Positions 8,032-15,314 of a stretch of DNA of 31,655 nucleotides are shown one piece after another. Position 1 is the stretch's first letter. The number at the start of each line of letters is the position of its first letter. This stretch comes from Prevotella sp. (GTDB taxonomy: Bacteria; Bacteroidota; Bacteroidia; Bacteroidales; Bacteroidaceae). A model generated the notes under the pieces. It worked only from the letters and a program-made list of their open reading frames with translations. It was not told the origin of the DNA and did no database searches. The stretch is from the NCBI GenBank assembly GCA_003447235.1, contig DLZV01000014.1:1-31655 (forward strand), in the 5' to 3' direction. The position numbers and the translations under genes are program-made.

Positions 8032-8427
8032 TTAGAAGGGCAGGTCGTCGGTCGATTCTCCGGCAGCATCGGGCTGAGCGGGAGGGAACGGAGCCGGTGC
8101 CGCCTGTGTCGTCTGTGGGTCAGCAGCGGCAGCCTGACCAGCAGCCTGGGCTGCGGCAGCATCCAAATGGGCCACTTCGTATGCGCGAATGTTGTTGAAC
8201 CAACGGCCCTGGTATTCGTGGGCGTCAATATCGAAGAAGACCGTCACCTCGTCGCCTGACTTGATATTGAAGCGCTGCAAGCGCTCTGCGCCAAACACGT
8301 CGAAGACCATCTTGCGAGGATATTGGTCTTTTGTCTCTACGACAAAAGATTGTGCCTTCCATTCCCCGCGAGCCGACGTTCCACTGCGCTCGGGGAGCAC
8401 ATAAGTGATTTTTCCTGTTATTTCCAT
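8032..8427 (-). CDS. DUF3127 protein with an SSB-like acidic C-terminal tail
   Basis: The 131-residue product opens MEITGKITYVLPERSG and includes WKAQSFVVET, YPRKMVFDVFG and GDEVTVFFDIDAHEY, the pattern of DUF3127, which is predicted to be an OB-like beta-barrel and is common in Bacteroidota. Residues 90-125 are a low-complexity Ala/Pro/Gln linker. The last residues, STDDLPF, closely resemble the DDDIPF tip by which single-stranded DNA-binding proteins recruit partners. Fold plus tail suggests an SSB-like nucleic-acid-binding role, which is inference. The gene is divergent from dnaN, with opposed promoter boxes about 70 nt apart. It is not the canonical ssb gene. Confidence 0.85.
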   Translation of the reverse strand: MEITGKITYVLPERSGTSARGEWKAQSFVVETKDQYPRKMVFDVFGAERLQRFNIKSGDEVTVFFDIDAHEYQGRWFNNIRAYEVAHLDAAAAQAAGQAAAADPQTTQAAPAPFPPAQPDAAGESTDDLPF

Positions 8428-8512
8428 GTTTGATATGTAATTGTAAATATTTTCTGATATGCGTGGATATGATTTCCAAGGCGAAATAGACCTTCCCTCG
8501 TTATCGGGTGAG

Positions 8513-8520
8513 CAAAATTA
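8513..8520 (-). promoter_or_regulatory. -7 box (TAATTTTG) for the DUF3127 gene
   Basis: The minus strand reads TAATTTTGC, matching TAnnTTTG. At the usual distance upstream lies only TTTC, a one-base departure from the -33 TTTG. The inferred leader is about 80 nt. Confidence 0.65.
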
Positions 8521-8559
8521 CGAATTTTAGGGCGAATTGAGAAACTTTTAGCCCCAATT

Positions 8560-8591
8560 TTTGCCAGAGCGGGTATATTTTCGTATTTTTG
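8560..8591 (+). promoter_or_regulatory. dnaN promoter, full -33/-7 pair
   Basis: TTTG at 8560-8563 and TATTTTTG at 8584-8591 are separated by exactly 20 nt. The same spacing recurs at three other strong promoters in this window. Transcription would start near 8598, giving an 86-nt leader before dnaN. Confidence 0.85.
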
Positions 8592-8683
8592 TGCTTGGTT
8601 TTCGCCCGCTTCTCGGCGCTCCGTCGAGCGGGACGCATAATCGGTTAGGAATAAGAATAAACAAATAAAAGAATATAGTACCC

Positions 8684-9808
8684 ATGAGATTTAGCCTTTC
8701 CAGCTCGGCGCTCAGCAGCCGCCTGCTCTCCCTCTCGAGAGTCATCAACAATAAGAACTCGTTGCCCATCCTCAGTTGCTTCCTCTTCCAGGTGAAGGAC
8801 AACGTGCTGACCATCACCGCCTCCGACAGCGAGAACGTGATGAAGACGACGATCGAACTGACGGAGCATGACGGCGATGGCGAGTTTGCCGTGCAGAGCC
8901 AAACCATCCTCGACGCGGTCAAGGAGCTGCCCGAGCAGCCGCTCACGCTCAATGTCAACCTCGACGAGCACGTCATCTATCTCACCTATCAGAACGGTTC
9001 GTACCACTTCCCCGTGCAGAGTGCCGAGGAGTATCCGCGCGAGCAGGAGATGGGCGAGAACGCCTCGAAGTTTGCCCTCGACGCCCAGGTGCTCTCCAGC
9101 GCCATCAGCCGATCTCTTTTCGCTGCGGCGCAGGATGAGCTTCGCCCCGTGATGAACGGCATCTACTTCGACCTGAAGCCCGACTGCCTCTCGATCGTGG
9201 CCACCGACGGCCACAAGCTCGTGCGCAACAACATCCTCTCCCTCCAGTCTGAGACGCCTGCCTCCTTCATCCTCCCCAGGAAGCCGGCCACGCTTCTCAA
9301 GGGCGTCCTGCCGCAGACGGAGGGCGAAGTCACCATCGAGTTCGACAGCAAGCAGGCCACCATCCGCTTTGCCGAGGGCTACCTGGCTTGCCGCCTCATC
9401 GAGGGCCGCTACCCCAACTACAACGGCGTCATCCCGCAGACCAATCCCAACGTGGTCACCATCGACCGCAAGAGCTTCGTCGGCGCAATCCGCCGCGTGC
9501 TCCCGTTCTCCAGCAACTCCTCGCAGCTGGTCTGCTTCCACTTCGAGAATGGCAACCTGGAGCTGCGTGCCGAGGACATCGACTTCGCCACCAATGCCGT
9601 GGAGAACGTGGTCTGCTCCTATAGTGGTACGCCCATCTCCATCGGTTTCAAGGGATCGAGCATGCTGGAGGTGGTCAACAACCTGGAGAGTGGCGACATC
9701 ACCATCCAGTTGGCAGACCCCTCACGCCCGGGTATCATCATCCCCGTCGATCAGCCGGAGAACCAGGAGGTGCTGATGCTGATCATGCCGATGCTGCTCA
9801 ACGATTAG
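8684..9808 (+). CDS. dnaN: DNA polymerase III beta subunit (sliding clamp)
   Basis: The clamp encircles DNA as a dimer and tethers the replicative polymerase and many repair enzymes. The 374-residue product shows the classic start MRFSLSSSALSSRLLSLSRV then NNKNSLPILSCFLF. Three repeated clamp domains follow, with FALDAQVLSSAISRSLFAA opening domain 2, VATDGHKLVRNN, and FAEGYLACRLIEGRYPNYNGVIP. The C-terminus reads PENQEVLMLIMPMLLND, matching the family's MPMR(L) end that helps form the partner-binding pocket. Length is normal. It heads the conserved plus-strand run towards recN. Its last codons (AACGATTAG) are echoed in a tandem repeat just downstream. Confidence 0.97.
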   Translation: MRFSLSSSALSSRLLSLSRVINNKNSLPILSCFLFQVKDNVLTITASDSENVMKTTIELTEHDGDGEFAVQSQTILDAVKELPEQPLTLNVNLDEHVIYLTYQNGSYHFPVQSAEEYPREQEMGENASKFALDAQVLSSAISRSLFAAAQDELRPVMNGIYFDLKPDCLSIVATDGHKLVRNNILSLQSETPASFILPRKPATLLKGVLPQTEGEVTIEFDSKQATIRFAEGYLACRLIEGRYPNYNGVIPQTNPNVVTIDRKSFVGAIRRVLPFSSNSSQLVCFHFENGNLELRAEDIDFATNAVENVVCSYSGTPISIGFKGSSMLEVVNNLESGDITIQLADPSRPGIIIPVDQPENQEVLMLIMPMLLND

Positions 9809-9883
9809 TCTGCAAGCAAGTACGGACGATTAGTTTGCGAGAAAGCACAGACGATCATATTACGAAAAGTATAGAACCACACG
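9801..9883 (+). repeat. Degenerate 25-nt tandem repeat echoing the dnaN 3' end
   Basis: The dnaN gene ends ACGATTAG. The same ACGATTAG closes a 25-nt unit at 9809-9833, and ACGATCAT closes a second at 9834-9858 (TTTGCGAGAAAGC core). A third, more decayed copy follows at 9859-9883 (TTACGAAAAGTATAGA). The first unit repeats the TAG stop. Confidence 0.75.
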
Positions 9884-9969
9884 CTGACGGCCATGGCCTG
9901 TCGGGACGCCAAGAGGCGGACTCCGTCGGGCGATGGCCCGTCTGATTGGAATATAACACAGAAAAAAGA

Positions 9970-10803
9970 ATGGAACTCAACCTCAAGCGTCCGCTCATCG
10001 TCTTCGACCTGGAGACGACGGGCCTGGACCTGGTCAACGACCGCATCATTCAGATCTCTTATATCAAGGTCTTCCCCGACGGCAAGGAGGACCGGGAAAA
10101 CCTCTTCGTCAACCCGCAGAAGCCGATACCGCAGGAGGTGCAGGTGCTCACACACATCGCTCAGTCAGATGTCGAGGGAGCGCCCACGTTCAAGGAACTG
10201 GCCCCGCGACTGGCCGAGACTTTCCGGGGCTGCGACTTTTGTGGTTTCAACTCCAATAAGTTTGACGTGCCAATGCTCTCCGAGGAGTTTTCGCGCGCCC
10301 AGGTGCCTTTCGATTTCTCCGAAAGTCTGCTCGTAGATGCGCAGAATATCTTCCACAAGATGGAGCGCCGCAACCTCGCAGCAGCCTACAAGTTCTATAC
10401 GGGTCACAAGATGGAGGACGACTTCCAGTCGCATCGTGCCGACCAGGACGCCGAGGCTACGCTTCGTGTGCTCAAGGGCCAGCTGGACATGTATGCTCCC
10501 GGGGTGCAGGACGAGGCCGACCGTGTGCTCAACAACGACATCAAGGAACTGGCCGAGTTTTCGAAGATGAACGACAATGTCGATTTTGCTGGCCGCATCA
10601 TTTGGAAGGAGTTTACCGACGCCGAGGGCAAGGTTTGCCGACGCGAGGTGTTCAACTTCGGCCAGCATCGTGGCGAAGCCGTCGCCGACGTGGTGCGCAA
10701 CGATCCGGGCTTCATCTCCTGGATGCTCTCCCGCGACTTCACCTACGATACGAAGAACGTGGTCAACCGCATTCGCCTGCGCGAGGCTTACAAAAACAAG
10801 TAG
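9970..10803 (+). CDS. DnaQ-like DEDDh 3'-5' exonuclease
   Basis: The 277-residue product has an N-terminal exonuclease domain with Exo I VFDLETTGLD (D13, E15), Exo II around CGFNSNKFDVPML (D99) and Exo III HRADQDAEAT (H155, D160), the DEDDh set of the DnaQ/epsilon type. A C-terminal segment (about 205-277: REVFNFGQHRGEAV, DPGFISWML) resembles the small region found after exonuclease domains in Bacteroidota, which fits a role in proofreading or repair. The ATG at 9970 is preferred over an upstream in-frame TTG at 9946. Its place between dnaN and coaBC is conserved in Bacteroidales. Whether it is the true polymerase epsilon subunit or an accessory nuclease cannot be decided here. Confidence 0.9.
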   Translation: MELNLKRPLIVFDLETTGLDLVNDRIIQISYIKVFPDGKEDRENLFVNPQKPIPQEVQVLTHIAQSDVEGAPTFKELAPRLAETFRGCDFCGFNSNKFDVPMLSEEFSRAQVPFDFSESLLVDAQNIFHKMERRNLAAAYKFYTGHKMEDDFQSHRADQDAEATLRVLKGQLDMYAPGVQDEADRVLNNDIKELAEFSKMNDNVDFAGRIIWKEFTDAEGKVCRREVFNFGQHRGEAVADVVRNDPGFISWMLSRDFTYDTKNVVNRIRLREAYKNK

Positions 10804-10860
10804 AGAGAATAGGGTGGAAGTGACTGCGTGTCAACCACTTCGCCCTGTCTGTCTCAGCTG

Positions 10861-10935
10861 AAGGTTCAACACAAGGTTCTGTATCAAGGCTCAACACAAG
10901 GTTCAGTATAAGGTTCAATAGAAGTTCAATCTAAA
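10861..10935 (+). repeat. 12-nt degenerate tandem repeat upstream of coaBC
   Basis: AAGGTTC-type heads begin at 10861, 10873, 10886, 10898, 10910 and 10922, spaced 12-13 nt. Units alternate between CAACAC-like and AGTAT-like tails. The array fills the last part of the 147-nt spacer and stops about 15 nt before the coaBC start. Confidence 0.8.
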
Positions 10936-10950
10936 CATACCTGCTCAAAA

Positions 10951-12354
10951 TTGGCAAATCCTCAACATCCATCCCCGACCCATCCTGCCGCGGGCCCATC
11001 GCCCCTGTCGGGTAAGCATATCGTCCTGGGCATCACGGGCAGCATCGCCGCCTACAAGTCGTGCCTCATCATCCGTGCCCTCGTCAAGAGAGGGGCGGAG
11101 GTGCAAGTGGTCATCACGCCTGCTGGCAAGGAGTTTATCACGCCCATCACGCTTTCGGCCCTCAGTCGCCATCCGGTCATCAGCGACTTCTTCTCCCAGC
11201 GCGACGGCACCTGGCACTCTCATGTCGATTTGGGCCTTTGGGCCGACGCCATGCTGATCGCCCCTTGCACCGCCAGTTCGCTGGGCAAGATGGCTCATGG
11301 GGTGGCCGACAACATGCTTGTGACGACCTATCTGTCGATGAAGGCACCCGTTTTCATCGCCCCTGCCATGGACTTGGATATGTACCAGCACCCATCCACG
11401 CAGGCCAACATCAATACGCTCAAGGGCTACGGCAATCGCTTTGTCGAACCCACGAGTGGTTTCCTGGCCTCGGGCCTGGAGGGCAAGGGCCGTATGCAGG
11501 AGCCCGATCTGATTGTGGAGGAACTGGAGCGCTTCTTTGCAAATCCTTTGAACGAAACGACGCAGAAGGGCGCTCAGGACCAGGAGCAAATGACGCAAGA
11601 GGATACCTTGGACCAGGAGGAAACGACGCAGAAGGGGGCACAGGACCAGGAGAAAATGACCCAGGAGGCCGCACAGAAGGAAAAAATGCTCCCCTTGGCG
11701 GGCAAGCACATTCTGATCACGGCTGGTCCCACCTACGAGCGGATCGACCCCGTGCGCTTCATCGGCAATTTCTCCAGCGGCAAGATGGGATTCTCCATCG
11801 CCGAGGAGTGCAGAAGGCGTGGCGCCGAAGTCACCCTGGTGGCGGGCCCGACGGCCCTGCAGTGCGACGCGGCCATCCGAAGGGTCAATGTCGAGAGCGC
11901 GCAGGAGATGTACGAGGCCTGCCTGCCAGCCTTTGACACGGCAGACGCTGCCATCCTCAGTGCGGCTGTGGCCGACTTCACGCCGGAACAGAAGGCGGAG
12001 AGCAAGATCAAGCGGGAGGCCGACGATCTCGTCCTGCGCTTGCGTCCGACCCACGACATAGCCAAGACATTGGGCCAGCGCAAGCGTCCGGGCCAGCGCC
12101 TCGTCTGCTTTGCCCTCGAAACCAACGACGAGGAGGCCAACGCACGCGGCAAGTTGGAGCGCAAGAACGCCGACTTTGTCGTGCTCAACTCCACGCGCAT
12201 TCCTGGGACGACGTTCAACGCGGACGACAACCAAATAGCCGTCGTCACACGCAAGGGCGTCCGGTCCTATCCGAAGAAGAGCAAGCAGGAGGTGGCCTCC
12301 GACATCATCGACGTGCTCCAGGGGCTTCTCGCCGACACGACAACCCTCAGATAA
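10951..12354 (+). CDS. coaBC: Bifunctional phosphopantothenoylcysteine decarboxylase / phosphopantothenate-cysteine ligase
   Basis: CoaBC converts 4'-phosphopantothenate to 4'-phosphopantetheine in coenzyme A synthesis. The CoaC flavoprotein half (about residues 20-190) shows GITGSIAAYKS, HVDLGLWADAMLIAPCTAS and APAMDLDMY. The CoaB half (about 248-467) begins KHILITAGPTYERIDPVR with FSSGKMG next, and includes AAVADFTP and ESKIKRE. No in-frame ATG lies before the first motif, so a TTG at 10951 is taken as the start; this is the least certain point. Between the halves lies an acidic, Gln-rich linker made of four 11-residue repeats, not expected in the family. The DUF4835 gene follows after 10 nt. 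Confidence 0.92.
   Translation: MANPQHPSPTHPAAGPSPLSGKHIVLGITGSIAAYKSCLIIRALVKRGAEVQVVITPAGKEFITPITLSALSRHPVISDFFSQRDGTWHSHVDLGLWADAMLIAPCTASSLGKMAHGVADNMLVTTYLSMKAPVFIAPAMDLDMYQHPSTQANINTLKGYGNRFVEPTSGFLASGLEGKGRMQEPDLIVEELERFFANPLNETTQKGAQDQEQMTQEDTLDQEETTQKGAQDQEKMTQEAAQKEKMLPLAGKHILITAGPTYERIDPVRFIGNFSSGKMGFSIAEECRRRGAEVTLVAGPTALQCDAAIRRVNVESAQEMYEACLPAFDTADAAILSAAVADFTPEQKAESKIKREADDLVLRLRPTHDIAKTLGQRKRPGQRLVCFALETNDEEANARGKLERKNADFVVLNSTRIPGTTFNADDNQIAVVTRKGVRSYPKKSKQEVASDIIDVLQGLLADTTTLR
11554..11685 (+). repeat. In-gene 4 x 33-nt tandem repeat (CoaC-CoaB linker)
   Basis: Units lie at 11554-11586, 11587-11619, 11620-11652 and 11653-11685. They encode ETTQKGAQDQE, QMTQEDTLDQE, ETTQKGAQDQE and KMTQEAAQKEK. 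Units 1 and 3 encode identical peptides and differ only at silent positions, so an ancestral 66-nt duplication is also possible. The result is a charged, probably unstructured linker. Confidence 0.95.
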
Positions 12355-12364
12355 GAAAAGGATC

Positions 12365-13285
12365 ATGAAAAGAATCATATTGGCAACGGTCTGCCTCCTC
12401 GGCCTCTCCCTCGTACTGAGGCCGACGCCAGTCCACGCCCAGGAACTCCAGGCGAAGATCACCATCAACCACAACCAGGTGCAGGGTACGGACGCCTCCA
12501 TCTTCGAGAACCTCCAGCAGACGCTGGAGCAGTTTGTCAACGAGAAGCAATGGACCAACCTCCAGTTTCAGCGCAACGAGCGGATCGTCTGCAACTTCAA
12601 CATCACCGTGAAGAAGTATGACCAGTCCTCCAACCTCTTCACCTGTTCGGCCCTCATCCAGGCAAACCGTCCCGTCTATGGGGCTTCCTACAGTTCGACG
12701 CTCTTCAACACCCAGGACAACGACTTCAACTTCGAGTTTGCGCAGTTTGACCAGATCGAGTTCAACGAGGAGACGGTTGACAACCAGCTCACGGCCCTCA
12801 TGGCCTACTATGCCTACCTCATCATCGGCATGGACCTCGACTCCTTCTCGCCGATGGGGGGCGAGGACGTGCTCCAGCGCTGCCTGAACCTGGCCAACAA
12901 CGCGCAGAACCTCAATTTCACGGGCTGGAAGGCTTTTGACAGCGACCGCAACCGCTTTGCCATCATCAACGACTACCTCGATGGCGGTCTCAAGCCCTTC
13001 CGGCAGCTGCAGTATGACTACTATCGGCTGGGACTCGACGAGATGTCCAACAACGTGGAGCGAGGCCGCACCAATGTCACTACTGCCCTTGAAACCAATC
13101 TCAAGAAGGCTCACGAGGACAAACCGATGAGTCTGCTGCCACAGATCTGGACGGACTACAAGAAGGACGAGCTGGCCAATATCTACAAGGGCAAGGGCAC
13201 GCAGAAGGAGAAGGAGTCGGTCTATGAGATCTTGTTTGCCATCAACGCGTCGCAGAATGCGACATGGGAGAAGATCAAGCAGTAG
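12365..13285 (+). CDS. DUF4835 family secreted protein
   Basis: The 306-residue product starts with a signal peptide (MKRIILATVCLLGLSLVL...VHAQ) and then ELQAKITINHNQVQGTD, NLQQTLEQFVNEKQW, CNFNITVKKYD and AYYAYLIIGMDLDSFSPMGG, hallmarks of DUF4835 as found between coaBC and recN throughout Bacteroidota. Some databases call this family PorD and link it to type IX secretion; I treat that as a label, not a demonstrated role here. It is predicted to be periplasmic or outer-membrane associated. Its last nine codons and stop are duplicated twice downstream in frame (see repeat at 13256). Confidence 0.88.
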   Translation: MKRIILATVCLLGLSLVLRPTPVHAQELQAKITINHNQVQGTDASIFENLQQTLEQFVNEKQWTNLQFQRNERIVCNFNITVKKYDQSSNLFTCSALIQANRPVYGASYSSTLFNTQDNDFNFEFAQFDQIEFNEETVDNQLTALMAYYAYLIIGMDLDSFSPMGGEDVLQRCLNLANNAQNLNFTGWKAFDSDRNRFAIINDYLDGGLKPFRQLQYDYYRLGLDEMSNNVERGRTNVTTALETNLKKAHEDKPMSLLPQIWTDYKKDELANIYKGKGTQKEKESVYEILFAINASQNATWEKIKQ

Positions 13286-13345
13286 AATGCGACATGGGAG
13301 AAGAACAAGCAGTAGGATGCGACATGGGCAAGGATCAAGCAGTAA
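13256..13345 (+). repeat. 3 x 30-nt in-frame repeat of the DUF4835 gene end, each copy with its own stop codon
   Basis: Unit 1 (13256-13285) is the actual gene end, encoding NATWEKIKQ and TAG. Unit 2 (13286-13315) differs by one base and would encode NATWEKNKQ and TAG. Unit 3 (13316-13345) differs at five positions and would encode DATWARIKQ and TAA. The 30-nt period keeps the frame, so readthrough of the first stop would add a near-copy of the same tail and stop again. Confidence 0.97.
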
Positions 13346-13403
13346 GCCCGCTTGTGGGGCTGCTTGGGTTGCCTCTCTCCGTACAATGATTTATCCATAA
13401 GCA

Positions 13404-15083
13404 ATGCTGAAACATTTATATATCAAGAATTTCACGCTGATTGACCAGCTGGACATCGACTTCCACCCTGGCTTCTCCGTCATCACGGGCGAGACAGGAG
13501 CGGGCAAGTCCATTATCCTCGGGGCCATTGGCCTCTTGCTGGGCAACCGGGCCGACAGCAAACCGGTCAAGCGTCCGCAGGGCGACGACGGGCGGACGGT
13601 GAAGTGTACGATAGAGGCCCATTTCGACCTCAGCCGCTACGACTTTGCGCCGTTCTTCGAGGAAAACGACCTCGACTTCGACCCCGACGACACCATCATC
13701 CGCCGCGAACTGACCAGCACGGGCAAGTCGCGCTCCTTCATCAACGACATGCCCGTTTCGCAGCAGTTGATGCGCCAGTTGGGCGAACAGCTCATCGATA
13801 TCCACTCGCAGCATCAGAACCTGCTTCTCCAGAAGGACGACTTCCAGTTGAACGTCGTCGATATCATCGCCGACAACGGCCAGGATCGGGCAGCCTTCTC
13901 CGAGGCTTTCACCCGCTATCGCGAGACCGAGCAGCGGTTGCGCAGTCTTGAGAAGCAGATCGAGGCGAGTGAGCAGAACCGCGATTTCCTCCAGTTTCAA
14001 TACAACGAGCTCTCCGCCGCCCAGTTAGTAGAGGGAGAGCAAGAGCAACTGGAGCAGGAAGGGGAGACGCTCAACCATGCTGGCGACATCAAGACTGCCA
14101 TCTATACTGCCGACAACCTTCTCTCCGGCGACGACCGGGGCGCCGTGATTCAGGTCCGCATGGCCGCACAGCAGTTGCAGTCCATCGCCAGCGTCTATCC
14201 GAAGATGCAGGAGCTCGCCAACCGCCTCGACTCCGTACACATCGAACTCGACGATATCGCCCATGAGGTGGCAGCCGACATGGAGTCCATCGACTTCGAC
14301 CCCTCACGTCAGGATGCCATCATCGCGCGCCTCGATCAGATCTACTCCTTGCAGCAGAAGTATCGTGTCAGCACCGTGGCCGAGCTCCTTCAGTTGCAGG
14401 CCTCGATCCAGCAGCAGCTGGAGTCTATCGAGAATGCCGACGGCGACTTGGCCCTCCTGCGCCAGGAGGTGGCCGATCAGGAGAAGCTATGCCGGGAGAA
14501 GGCTCAGCAGCTTACGTTATCGCGCACGGCCTCGGCTCGCAAGGTGGAGGCCGAGATGCACGCGCGCCTCGTCCCGCTGGGCATTCCCAACGTACGCTTC
14601 GAGGTGGAGGTCAAGCCGGATCCGCTCTCTGCCAGTGGCGCCGACCATGTCGTCTTCCTCTTCTCCGCCAACCGTGGCACGCCATTGCAGCCCGTTTCCC
14701 AAGTGGCTTCGGGTGGCGAGATCGCGCGCGTGATGCTCTCGCTCAAGGCAATGATCAGCGGCACAATCAAGTTGCCCACCATCATCTTCGACGAGATCGA
14801 CACCGGCGTTTCGGGCAAGATAGCCGAGAAGATGGCCATGATCATGGAAGAGATGGGGGCAGGAGGACGCCAGGTGATTTCCATCACCCACCTGCCACAG
14901 ATTGCTTCACGAGGTCTCCACCACTACAAAGTGGAGAAGACCGAAACGCCCGAAGGCACGGAGAGCCACATGAGGCAACTCTCGGCCGACGAGCGGGTAG
15001 GGGAGATCGCCATGATGCTCTCGGGCGAGAACGTCACCGAGGCTGCGCTGGAGAACGCCAGGGCTCTTTTGTCCACACATTGA
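13404..15083 (+). CDS. recN: DNA repair protein RecN
   Basis: RecN is an SMC-like ATPase recruited to double-strand breaks. The 559-residue product starts MLKHLYIKNFTLIDQLDI and has Walker A GETGAGKSIILGAIG near residues 29-43. A long central coiled-coil region (about 160-380) is rich in Gln/Glu/Leu. The ABC signature is VASGGEIARVML, Walker B TIIFDEIDTGVSG, and the H-loop region VISITHLPQIAS. Length matches the family. It ends the conserved dnaN-to-recN block. Its final codons (TCCACACATTGA) are repeated immediately after the stop. No LexA-type box was seen upstream. Confidence 0.97.
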   Translation: MLKHLYIKNFTLIDQLDIDFHPGFSVITGETGAGKSIILGAIGLLLGNRADSKPVKRPQGDDGRTVKCTIEAHFDLSRYDFAPFFEENDLDFDPDDTIIRRELTSTGKSRSFINDMPVSQQLMRQLGEQLIDIHSQHQNLLLQKDDFQLNVVDIIADNGQDRAAFSEAFTRYRETEQRLRSLEKQIEASEQNRDFLQFQYNELSAAQLVEGEQEQLEQEGETLNHAGDIKTAIYTADNLLSGDDRGAVIQVRMAAQQLQSIASVYPKMQELANRLDSVHIELDDIAHEVAADMESIDFDPSRQDAIIARLDQIYSLQQKYRVSTVAELLQLQASIQQQLESIENADGDLALLRQEVADQEKLCREKAQQLTLSRTASARKVEAEMHARLVPLGIPNVRFEVEVKPDPLSASGADHVVFLFSANRGTPLQPVSQVASGGEIARVMLSLKAMISGTIKLPTIIFDEIDTGVSGKIAEKMAMIMEEMGAGGRQVISITHLPQIASRGLHHYKVEKTETPEGTESHMRQLSADERVGEIAMMLSGENVTEAALENARALLSTH

Positions 15084-15210
15084 TCGCGTCCACACATTGA
15101 TATGATGCTCACGCGTTAATATGATGTTCATGCATCAATATAATGTTCAAACATTGTTCGTGTCCACGCGCTAATGACGCGCTAAAAATATATGTTCACG
15201 CGTTCCATAA
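15070..15210 (+). repeat. Degenerate 17-19-nt tandem repeat echoing the recN 3' end
   Basis: recN ends TCCACACATTGA, and the next 17 nt end with the same TCCACACATTGA. Further units follow at 17-22-nt intervals with heads such as TATGATGCTCACGCG and TATGATGTTCATGCATC, most closing with TAA, TGA or a near match. CACGCG/CACGCGTT recurs down to about 15200. Copies decay with distance from the gene. Confidence 0.8.
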
Positions 15211-15314
15211 TATAAATATATTGCGTAGAAGATGATGCTGCCGCAGTCTCTGTCCTCCTTGCGGAGGGGCGAAATGCGCAGATAGGAAATAAGAAAAAGA
15301 AAGAACAAAAACTG

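Noticed and set aside
9946..9969. TTG-started 8-residue extension of the DnaQ-like exonuclease
   Set aside because: An ATG at 9970 lies just before the Exo I motif at the usual distance.
10945..12558. 537-codon minus-strand open frame under coaBC
   Set aside because: Antisense shadow; coaBC motifs are unmistakable on the plus strand.
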